Origin: JAVZLQ01 sp049972525
Lineage (GTDB): Archaea > Thermoproteota > Bathyarchaeia > Bathyarchaeales > Bathycorpusculaceae
Assembly (NCBI GenBank): GCA_049972525.1
Contig: JBMFKI010000005.1
Location: 1 to 64,000 of the forward strand
Reading direction: 5' to 3'
Length of the DNA: 64,000 bases
A model generated the notes under the pieces. That model worked only from the letters and a program-made list of their open reading frames with translations. It made no database searches and was not told the origin of the DNA. Positions 33,563 to 40,790 of the stretch are shown here, in pieces (within the stretch, counting starts at the first letter, position 1; every line of letters begins with the position of its first letter). The position numbers and the translations under genes were made by a program.

Positions 33563-34389
33563 TGATTGTGAACCTATACCCCATTAAAGAGTTTAAACTG
33601 CCAATAGTGGCTGAACGCATAAACCCAGACATCTTCCAAGGGAAAAAGCCGAAGGAAATTGAAAAGCTGGAGGTTTGGGAAGGGAACAAACAGAAAAGCC
33701 TCGGAGAACTCTTCAAGGTCGAAGTGGCAGAGGCGGAAGGCACTCCGCAAGCCACTATCATAACCATTAATGGCGATGTAAGCCGAGTTAGGCGGATAGG
33801 CACCGGAATGAGAAGCGGCGAAATCATAGTTAAAGGGGATGCTGGCATGCACTTGGGCGAAGAAATGCGGGGCGGAAAAATAACAGTCTACGGCAATGTG
33901 TTGGGCTGGGCTGGCTCTATGATGAAAGGGGGAACAATAGAAATTCACGGGAATGCCAGCGACTATTTGGGGGCTCCATACCGTGGAAGCACAGAGGGCA
34001 TGAGGGGCGGAAAAATAATTGTGCATGGAAATGTTGGAAACGAAGCTGGAGCCCACATGAGAAACGGCATAATAAAGGTTTATGGCAGCGCTGGACAATT
34101 TGCTGGGCTTCGAATGCGTGAAGGGACAATTTATATTCAAAGGGACGCAGAAACGCGAATAGGCGCTTGTATGAAAGGCGGCAAAATAGTTGTTGGAGGC
34201 TTTCTAGAATCTGTTCTGCCGTCATTTACAATAGATGGCATAAAAGAGAAAGTTAAGATTGAGGAGGACGAGATAGCTATGGGACCGTTCTATCTTTTTC
34301 TCGGAGACCTCGTTGAGCATGGTGAGGGCAAACTTTACATTTTTAAAGATAAGAACCCTCACCTAAACGTTTACGAAAAATTCCTATGA
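33562..34389 (+). CDS. fwdC: Formylmethanofuran dehydrogenase subunit C
   Basis: A 275-residue structural subunit with a right-handed beta-helix like the C-terminal domain of glutamate synthase. Repeating GxMxxGxIxVxGNxG units are clear from about residue 75 to 215 (for example MRGGKITVYGNVLG and MKGGTIEIHGNAS). It links the FwdA and FwdB halves of the complex. The ferredoxin-like subunits FwdE, F and G are not visible next to it and may lie elsewhere. Confidence 0.94.
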   Translation: MIVNLYPIKEFKLPIVAERINPDIFQGKKPKEIEKLEVWEGNKQKSLGELFKVEVAEAEGTPQATIITINGDVSRVRRIGTGMRSGEIIVKGDAGMHLGEEMRGGKITVYGNVLGWAGSMMKGGTIEIHGNASDYLGAPYRGSTEGMRGGKIIVHGNVGNEAGAHMRNGIIKVYGSAGQFAGLRMREGTIYIQRDAETRIGACMKGGKIVVGGFLESVLPSFTIDGIKEKVKIEEDEIAMGPFYLFLGDLVEHGEGKLYIFKDKNPHLNVYEKFL

Positions 34390-34402
34390 TGGAGACAAAA
34401 TT

Positions 34403-35365
34403 ATGAATGAAAGTTTAAGTGTTAACAAACTTGCATGGAAACTTTTAGAAAAATTATGCGGAGACCCAGAGCTTTATGGCGTAAACGTTTCAAAGTCAGC
34501 TTTAGGCGCAACAATTGTTGACGCTGGAATAAAAGCCAAAGGCGGGTTCCAAGCTGGAAAGATCATAACCGAGATCTGCATGGGCGGACTCGCAAAAGCA
34601 GAAATAATTTCGCAAAGATACGGTGAAATTGAGCTTCCATCAATATTCGTCTATACGGATTATCCAGCAATAGCAACCTTCGGTTCACAGTTTGCGGGTT
34701 GGCAAATTAAGGAAAACGACTACTTCGCAATCGGCTCTGGGCCAGCAAGAGCTCTAGCCCAAAAGCCAAAGGAAATCTATGAAAAAATCGGTTATAGGGA
34801 CAATTACGAAAAAGCCATAATCGTTTTGGAAACTGATAAGCTCCCTCCAGAAAAGCTCGTAAAATGTTTTGTTCAGGACTGCCACGTTAAACCCGAAAAC
34901 CTTGCAATAATTTTAACACCAACAGTAAGCCTAGTCGGCGCAATACAAGTTTCTGGAAGGATAATTGAAACTGGAATGCTTAAGCTTAGCAGGCTTGGGT
35001 TAAATCCAAACGCGATATTGCACGCTTATGGAACAGCACCAATACCGCCAATACACCCAAAATTTGTTAAGGCAATGGCAAGAACGAATGATGCGATATT
35101 GTACGGCGGAACAGCCCACTACCTTGTTGACTACGGAAACGAAGAAGAACTGAAAAGCATCGTGGAAAAGGCACCGTCAAAAGCCTCAAAAGACTATGGA
35201 AAAACCTTCTTAGAAATTTTTAAAGCAGTAAACTATGACTTCTATAAGATAGACCCGGACCTTTTTGCGCCAGCAGCTATCGAGGTCAATGATGTAAAAA
35301 CTGGTAAGATCTTTCAAGCAGGAAATGTCAATTTTAAAGTATTAATGCAGTCTTTAGGCTTCTAG
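34403..35365 (+). CDS. mch: Methenyltetrahydromethanopterin cyclohydrolase
   Basis: A 320-residue Mch, which interconverts methenyl-H4MPT and formyl-H4MPT in the archaeal C1 pathway. The start SVNKLAWKLLEKL, the GVNVSKSALGATIVDAGIKAKGGFQAG block and the C-terminal APAAIEVND are characteristic; the length is normal. It follows fwdC by 13 bp, so the two are probably one transcript. The formyltransferase (ftr) that should act between Fwd and Mch, and mtd and mer, are not in the window. Its stop overlaps a convergent ECF gene by 4 bp. Confidence 0.95.
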   Translation: MNESLSVNKLAWKLLEKLCGDPELYGVNVSKSALGATIVDAGIKAKGGFQAGKIITEICMGGLAKAEIISQRYGEIELPSIFVYTDYPAIATFGSQFAGWQIKENDYFAIGSGPARALAQKPKEIYEKIGYRDNYEKAIIVLETDKLPPEKLVKCFVQDCHVKPENLAIILTPTVSLVGAIQVSGRIIETGMLKLSRLGLNPNAILHAYGTAPIPPIHPKFVKAMARTNDAILYGGTAHYLVDYGNEEELKSIVEKAPSKASKDYGKTFLEIFKAVNYDFYKIDPDLFAPAAIEVNDVKTGKIFQAGNVNFKVLMQSLGF

Positions 35366-35967
35366 CTCTGTTTTGTTGTTTTAAATTTAGGGATAAACGG
35401 TTTTTCAAAGAATCTACTAATGAAATCGCTAAAGCCGTAGTTCCCTATTAAGGCTGCCATCAAAAAGCTCATTATGGCTATTTCTCCCATTGCCTTTGGC
35501 AGTATATAATAAATGAATATGTAAGGGCCTCCTCTTCCAAGGAAGAACGGCATTAGATAAGCGAAATAAGCATAAGTGTATATGCCTTCCGGGATATACG
35601 CTAGGAAAGTTGCGGGAATCGCGATAAGCGACGGGTATTTTCTCTTCCCTATACGTAGACTTTTTGAGATGATTCCCGTGGTTAACCCTGTCAAAGCTTT
35701 TCCGGCGGGTAATCCAATCAATCCAAGCCATGAACTCATGCCAAGGGGACCAAACATTATTCCTGGCATTATTCCTGCGAAGAGTCCAGAAATCAGACCT
35801 ACCATAGGGCCTCCGTAAAAACCTGCAATGAAAACTGCCATAAGGGAAAAATCCAAAGCTATTCCTGGAGCGAGGTTTCCCGCGTAATACGATATTACAA
35901 ACAATATATTTCCCAGGGCACCCATCATTAAGGTAAATGATATAGTCCTTGTGTTCATTCTCTCCAT
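35362..35967 (-). CDS. ECF-transporter S-component-like membrane protein
   Basis: A 201-residue protein with about six hydrophobic helices and the Gly-rich loop AGFYGGPMVGLISGLFAGIMPG typical of ECF S components that bind small vitamins or precursors. A short basic tail follows. Substrate unknown; the position beside the methanofuran/H4MPT genes invites the idea of a C1-cofactor precursor but nothing in the sequence proves it. No ATPase or EcfT is encoded nearby. Confidence 0.72.
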   Translation of the reverse strand: MERMNTRTISFTLMMGALGNILFVISYYAGNLAPGIALDFSLMAVFIAGFYGGPMVGLISGLFAGIMPGIMFGPLGMSSWLGLIGLPAGKALTGLTTGIISKSLRIGKRKYPSLIAIPATFLAYIPEGIYTYAYFAYLMPFFLGRGGPYIFIYYILPKAMGEIAIMSFLMAALIGNYGFSDFISRFFEKPFIPKFKTTKQS

Positions 35968-36072
35968 CTCATTTCTGCATATGGCTCGGTAATTATTTAA
36001 GAGTAGCTACTTAAAAAAGAGTAATAAGAAACCCACACATTGAAAAATAAATATTGCTTAAGCGTATATTCT

Positions 36073-37344
36073 ATGGGGAATCGCTTGTCCGAAACCTTAA
36101 CAATATCTTCAAGGAACATTAAAAGCTGGCTTGAAAATGAAACAAGCTCAATTTTTGTTCCAGTTCACTCACGCGCTGAAAAAGTTCTTGCTGAACTGCG
36201 TAGGACTTTGAACGAGCTTTCTAATGCAAGCAAAATGCTTTTCGACAATAGTGCAAAGGAGATTGAGAAACGGAACTTGAAAACTTATAAGCGTGCAAGA
36301 GCCCTAAACAAACTTTCACGTTTATTCCTTGAAAGAACAAGGCAGATTAAAATTCCAGAAAATGTTTCCTACGACAGCTTAAACAACCTTATCGGCGAGA
36401 TCCAAAAAGCGCTAGCTGTAACTGAAATAGATGTTAGAAATTGGTTTCCAAGAATTTCACCATTCTTTATCCTTGACAGAAGAAAATTTTTGGTGGAATT
36501 TGAAAAGTCAAAGGCAACATTAAAGGAAGCTCAAAATTTTCTCTCAAAAGAGTATGCCAAAACAAAAACTTTGGAGGAAACATTTCAACTTATAGACAAA
36601 CTGCAGATTCTAGAGGGAGAACTCTCAAAATTTAAGGAGCAAAAAACGGAAGTTGAAAATGAAAAGGAAATGATTCTCAAAGAAATCGCTGATGTCCAAC
36701 AAAAAATGGCTGATTTAAAAAGCAAAGGCGAAATAAGTCAACTAAGCCAAGTTAATCTGGAAATAGAGGCATTAAACGCTGAAGTTAAGCATAGCCTGCA
36801 GCATCTCCAAAAGCCATTCATAAAAATGAAAGCGCAAAGTCTCCACGGTGGTGGAAGCGGTTTAACACAAGATGAGCTTAAAAAATTGACGCGGTATTTA
36901 GAGAATCCATTTGAGGCATTAGCTACTGAAGAAAATGGCTATCCCATTTTGAGGCAAATACTTCAAAAACTAGCCCTTTCAATGACTAGTGGAAAATTGA
37001 AGCTCAAACCGGAGAAGATGAGGAAAGCTGGGCAAACAATAGAAAACATCTTGAAAAGAAACTCGCTGGATGAACCCTACAAAAAATGTGTGGATATATT
37101 TGCAAGGAAAAATAGTATTTCAGCATCTGCGGAGCTTGCAAAAAGCCAAAGCGGCTTATCTAAGCTTCAAGAAGATCTTGAGAATTTGGATCGAAGAAAA
37201 AACGTTATAGAGTCTAAAGAAAAGGCTGTTGAAAGAGCGATTAAAGAAACGTTAGAGAAGATTCAAAATCACAAGGATAGAATAGAGAAGAACATTCAGA
37301 GTTTTCTAGGAAAAAAAGTAATCATCGAAAAAATTGAGGCTTAA
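36073..37344 (+). CDS. Long coiled-coil protein of unknown function
   Basis: About 423 residues from ATG 36073 (TTG 36040 is possible). Mostly helical, with strong coiled coils at about 160-240 (EGELSKFKEQKTEVENEKEM) and at the C-terminus (DRRKNVIESKEKAVERAI). A Gly-rich hinge HGGGSG lies near residue 267. No membrane segments. It is followed 2 bp later by a PPP phosphatase, so the phosphatase may act on it or on its binding partners. The general design (helix, hinge, helix) recalls structural or SMC-like proteins but lacks an ATPase head. Confidence 0.65.
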   Translation: MGNRLSETLTISSRNIKSWLENETSSIFVPVHSRAEKVLAELRRTLNELSNASKMLFDNSAKEIEKRNLKTYKRARALNKLSRLFLERTRQIKIPENVSYDSLNNLIGEIQKALAVTEIDVRNWFPRISPFFILDRRKFLVEFEKSKATLKEAQNFLSKEYAKTKTLEETFQLIDKLQILEGELSKFKEQKTEVENEKEMILKEIADVQQKMADLKSKGEISQLSQVNLEIEALNAEVKHSLQHLQKPFIKMKAQSLHGGGSGLTQDELKKLTRYLENPFEALATEENGYPILRQILQKLALSMTSGKLKLKPEKMRKAGQTIENILKRNSLDEPYKKCVDIFARKNSISASAELAKSQSGLSKLQEDLENLDRRKNVIESKEKAVERAIKETLEKIQNHKDRIEKNIQSFLGKKVIIEKIEA

Positions 37345-37346
37345 AA

Positions 37347-38276
37347 TTGCAGCTAGACGTTACGCATGTGATAAAAGAAGCCCTAGAAGCACAATACGAT
37401 GAATTTGTAAGGACAGTTGAAGAAGCAAAAGAAATACTCTGCAGCGAAGATGGCGATTTAGAAAACTTCCAAGTTATTGGAAGACTTATTCAACTTAAAC
37501 CAGTAGGAGAAGCCTTGATAGTTGGCGACTTGCATGGCGACATAGAAAGCTGCTTCAACATATTGAAAAAAAGCGATTTCCTCAATAAGATGCGCCAAAA
37601 AAGTGACGCAATTCTGATATTTCTCGGAGATTACGGTGATAGGGGTGAATACTCAAAGGAAGTTTACTACGCGATTCTAAAATTGAAGCTACTTTTCCCA
37701 AATCAGGTAATTCTTATGCGTGGAAATCATGAAGGGCCAGAAGACCTTCTCGCTTCGCCACATGACTTACCGTTAGAGTTTCAGATGAAATTCGGTGAGA
37801 AATGGGAAGAGGCATACACAAAAATTCGTGAACTGTTCAGATGCCTCTACTTGGCAGTCTATGTTGAAGAACGCTGCTTAATGATTCACGGCGGACTACC
37901 TACACAAGCCAAGACAATTTTGGATTTGGCATACGCCCACAGAAACCACCCAAAACAAACCTTTCTGGAAGAGATGCTTTGGAGCGACCCAAACGATATA
38001 GTAAGCGAGGCATGCGCCTCGCCGCGTGGTGCTGGAAAACTCTTCGGCAAAAAAGTGACGAGGGAAATTCTTGAAAGGTTTAATGTAAAGTTTTTGATAA
38101 GAGGGCACGAACCATGCCACGAAGGATTTAAAGTAGACCACGATGGCATGGTTTTAACGTTGTTTTCTCGGAAGGGTCCACCATACTTTAACGCGTACGG
38201 CGCATATCTCCAGTTTGAACTTGCCAAAAAATTTGGGAATGCTGAACAACTGCTAAGATATATTCATAAGTTTTAG
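37347..38276 (+). CDS. PPP-family serine/threonine protein phosphatase
   Basis: A 309-residue archaeal PP1/PP2A-type phosphatase with all signature motifs: GDLHGD (about 61), GDYGDRG (about 94), RGNHEG (about 127), HGGLP (about 178) and RGHEPC (about 252). These coordinate two metal ions and phosphate. The C-terminal SRKGPPYFN resembles the family's catalytic-face loop. A helical N-terminal 50 residues is added before the core. TTG start 2 bp after the coiled-coil gene, indicating one operon and a likely functional pair. Confidence 0.9.
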   Translation: MQLDVTHVIKEALEAQYDEFVRTVEEAKEILCSEDGDLENFQVIGRLIQLKPVGEALIVGDLHGDIESCFNILKKSDFLNKMRQKSDAILIFLGDYGDRGEYSKEVYYAILKLKLLFPNQVILMRGNHEGPEDLLASPHDLPLEFQMKFGEKWEEAYTKIRELFRCLYLAVYVEERCLMIHGGLPTQAKTILDLAYAHRNHPKQTFLEEMLWSDPNDIVSEACASPRGAGKLFGKKVTREILERFNVKFLIRGHEPCHEGFKVDHDGMVLTLFSRKGPPYFNAYGAYLQFELAKKFGNAEQLLRYIHKF

Positions 38277-38352
38277 TAACTATGCAAACACGGGAAACTT
38301 TAAGAGTGCTTTTTCTCTAGCATCTCACAAAAAGGTGAGGGAAGGCTCAATT

Positions 38353-39231
38353 TTGAAGATAGGGATAATAACTAGAAATAGAAGTTCTTGGAGCTCAACC
38401 CAACTTAGAGAAGCCCTAACGAGGCGTGGTATACCGCACATCTGCTTTAGTTTCCCACGTTTAGCCGCAAGGGTTGGATATAAACCATTCGTAAGCATAG
38501 GCAATGTTAACGTCCTAGAATATTTAGACGCTTTAATAATTCGTCCAATTGGAAGGGGTTCCCTAGAAGAAATCGTTTTTAGAATGGATATGCTTTACAA
38601 GCTTGAGCGTTCTGGCATGTACATCGTTAATCCGCCAGAGGCTATAGAACACTGTGTTGACAAATATGACATTTTAGCAATCCTCGAAGAGAATGGAATA
38701 CCAGTGCCTAGAACTTTGGCTACTGAAAATGTGGAACAAGCCATGCGGGCTTTTCACGCTCTCGGCGGCGACGTAGTAATTAAACCTCTTTTTGGCTCGC
38801 GGGGCATGGGCTCAACGCGAGTGAATGACGCAGAAATTGCGTCAACAATTTTCAGAGCCCTAAACTTTAACCGCAACGTGCTGTACATACAAGAATTCGT
38901 GCAGCATGGTTTTTCGGATATACGCGCATTGGTTGTCGGCAGCCACGTCTTGGCAGCCATGCGCCGCGTGGCAAACAGTTGGAAAACAAATTATAGCCAA
39001 GGAGCCCAACCTGAACCAATAACACTTGACAAAGCTATTGAGGATTTGGCTGTTAAATCGGCAACGCTGATAGGCTGCAAAATTGCAGGCGTGGACATTC
39101 TAGAAAGTCCAAGAGGACCATTGGTTGTTGAAGTTAACAGTCAACCTGGATGGAGGGGCTTGCAGTCTGTGGCTAAGGTTAACATTGCAGATGAAATTGT
39201 AAACTTCATTCTGTCCGAAGTGAAAAAATAG
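38353..39231 (+). CDS. RimK-type ATP-grasp ligase, MptN-like
   Basis: About 292 residues with an ATP-grasp fold: KYDILAILEENGIPVPRTL, VVIKPLFGSRGMGSTR (phosphate-binding loop, about 148), VEVNSQPGWRGLQ (metal-binding Glu/Asn). This arrangement matches archaeal glutamate ligases such as MptN, which adds glutamate to tetrahydrosarcinapterin, and methylotroph H4MPT-cluster ATP-grasp proteins. Being close to fwd and mch supports an H4MPT role. The TTG at 38353 has GGAAGG at good spacing; GTG 38335 is the alternative. LysX or RimK-type peptide ligation is a possible other role. Confidence 0.72.
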   Translation: MKIGIITRNRSSWSSTQLREALTRRGIPHICFSFPRLAARVGYKPFVSIGNVNVLEYLDALIIRPIGRGSLEEIVFRMDMLYKLERSGMYIVNPPEAIEHCVDKYDILAILEENGIPVPRTLATENVEQAMRAFHALGGDVVIKPLFGSRGMGSTRVNDAEIASTIFRALNFNRNVLYIQEFVQHGFSDIRALVVGSHVLAAMRRVANSWKTNYSQGAQPEPITLDKAIEDLAVKSATLIGCKIAGVDILESPRGPLVVEVNSQPGWRGLQSVAKVNIADEIVNFILSEVKK

Positions 39232-39251
39232 AGGGGAGCGTATTCAAAAGA

Positions 39252-40031
39252 ATGCATGAAGTCGAAATAGTTAAAATTGACGTTTCAACCAGAACAGCCA
39301 GTAAAGTGAAGGATCACGTGGCGGAAGAGAAAAAACTTCACATATTCCTAAACAAAGCCTATTATGCAACCATTTTCTGTTCTCCATCAAACCTAAAAGA
39401 ATTAACAGTGGGACACCTACTCTCGGAAGGAATTCTAAAATCATTGGAAGAAATAGAGGAAATAAAATTAAAAAATGAAGTTTGCCATGTTAAAATTAAA
39501 TCCAACATCGATGTGAAAAAGAGGCTGAAGCTTTCGAAGCGTTTTTCTCGAATAATCACATCCGCCTGCGGAAGCCCATTCGCTTATGCCTATTCTGGAA
39601 AAATTCCAAAGATCAATTCAAACCTAAAAGTGAAAGCAGAAACAATCCTAAACAGCGTAAAAAAATTAAACTTCATCGCAGAGACCTTCAGAAAAACTGG
39701 AGGGGTTCACGTTGCTGCTCTATACAAAAACAATGGTGAACTTGTAGCCTTTGCTGAGGATGTTGGTCGCCACAACGCTGTTGACAAAGTAATTGGCATT
39801 GCAGCCTTAAACAAAAATGATTTCAACGCATGTTTTCTCGCACTAAGCGGGAGGTTAACAGGCGACATGGCTCTTAAGGCAGGAAGGGTTGGCTTACCAC
39901 TAATAGCCTCTTTAGCTGCAGCATTAGATTCTGGCATTGCAATTGCTAAAGATGTGGGCTTAACCTTAATTGGATTTGTACGCGGAAAACGAATGAACAT
40001 TTACAGTTGTGATGAAAGAATTACCATATAA
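39252..40031 (+). CDS. fdhD: FdhD sulfurtransferase for Mo/W enzymes
   Basis: A 259-residue FdhD. The family moves sulfur from a cysteine desulfurase to the metal of bis-MGD enzymes. Signature regions are LTVGHLLSEGIL, ITSACGSP (about 110), TGGVHVAAL, AEDVGRHNAVDKVIG and SGRLTGDMALKAGRVG. The catalytic loop holds one Cys (SACGS) rather than the two of the E. coli protein. No formate dehydrogenase gene is in the window, so the client could be FwdB. It follows the MptN-like gene by 20 bp. Confidence 0.92.
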   Translation: MHEVEIVKIDVSTRTASKVKDHVAEEKKLHIFLNKAYYATIFCSPSNLKELTVGHLLSEGILKSLEEIEEIKLKNEVCHVKIKSNIDVKKRLKLSKRFSRIITSACGSPFAYAYSGKIPKINSNLKVKAETILNSVKKLNFIAETFRKTGGVHVAALYKNNGELVAFAEDVGRHNAVDKVIGIAALNKNDFNACFLALSGRLTGDMALKAGRVGLPLIASLAAALDSGIAIAKDVGLTLIGFVRGKRMNIYSCDERITI

Positions 40032-40072
40032 TCACTTAACTGTATGTTGTTAAAAAAGGAGTAGGAGTATGT

Positions 40073-40621
40073 CTAAAGATAGATATGCAACACGTTCTTT
40101 TTAAGCAAAATGAAGATAACAATGGCGCTGATTACAAATTCTGGAACAAGATACGTTGCGTTGTAAGCTGCTGAGTATGCATAAACGTTCCATCCTTTCC
40201 ATGCGTATTCACCGAAGAATACGACGCCAGAGATGAAGTGAAAGATGAATCTGCCAAAAATTGCAACTCCAACTCCAGTCATTGGGTGTTTCTGGAATGC
40301 TCCTGCAAGTCCTAAGGCTCCAAAAGCCAATGGATAATCAAGCAATATCTGTAATGGATAGTATATCTCGCCAAAAATGGCTATGTGAACTAATCCATAG
40401 ATCACTCCAGCTTCTAATCCCCATCGTAGCCCTCTTCTCAAAGCAAACCATATCAATGGCACCATACTGCCTAAGGTTATGCTACCGCCTTGTGGCAAGT
40501 GCAGAAAAGGCAAGTAAAGTTTACTAACAATGTACAGAGCCTCTGCAAGAGCGATGAAAACTATCATTTCAGCGAATATCTTTGTTTCCGGAGCTTTTGA
40601 AATACTCTTATTTTGTTCCAC
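40073..40621 (-). CDS. thiT: Thiamine ECF-transporter S component ThiT
   Basis: A 182-residue six-helix membrane protein that binds thiamine and passes it to a shared ECF energising module. The C-terminal WNVYAYSAAYNATYLVPE matches the ThiT substrate-binding helix with its Trp, Tyr and Asn. It starts at a GTG (40619-40621) immediately after a TPP riboswitch whose outer helix can cover the start codon, which confirms the thiamine role. No thiamine biosynthesis gene is next to it. Confidence 0.93.
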   Translation of the reverse strand: MEQNKSISKAPETKIFAEMIVFIALAEALYIVSKLYLPFLHLPQGGSITLGSMVPLIWFALRRGLRWGLEAGVIYGLVHIAIFGEIYYPLQILLDYPLAFGALGLAGAFQKHPMTGVGVAIFGRFIFHFISGVVFFGEYAWKGWNVYAYSAAYNATYLVPEFVISAIVIFILLKKNVLHIYL

Positions 40622-40725
40622 GGTTCTTCCCTCCGCCAGTATTATCTGGGTCAGGTTCTAGGGGTCGACGGCGTTCAGCCGTCCTCTCAGCCAGGTCACT
40701 GCCCAGCTCCCCCAAACCCTTGTGG
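40618..40725 (-). promoter_or_regulatory. TPP riboswitch (THI element) controlling thiT
   Basis: On the minus strand the conserved parts appear in order: GGGGGAGC, a P3 stem GCTGGG/CCTGGC, CTGAGAGG, an extra hairpin GACGGC/GCCGTC, GACCCC, GAACCTGA, CCAGATAATACTGG and CGGAGGGAAG. An outer helix pairs CCAC (40722-40725) with GTGG (40618-40621) and GGTT with AACC; the 3' strand contains the thiT GTG start. Ligand binding should stabilise this helix and block translation. A minus-strand TATA-like AATAAATATA lies upstream. Confidence 0.94.
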
Positions 40726-40790
40726 GATAATCGTTATTTACTCGTATATTTATTTTTCCTAGAGTTGAGGCATGTTGGGATGGTTGCGCT

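Noticed and set aside
28890..35365. Methanogenesis gene cluster
   Set aside because: Only Fwd and Mch, which also serve the archaeal Wood-Ljungdahl branch; no mcr, mtr or hdr genes are present in the window.
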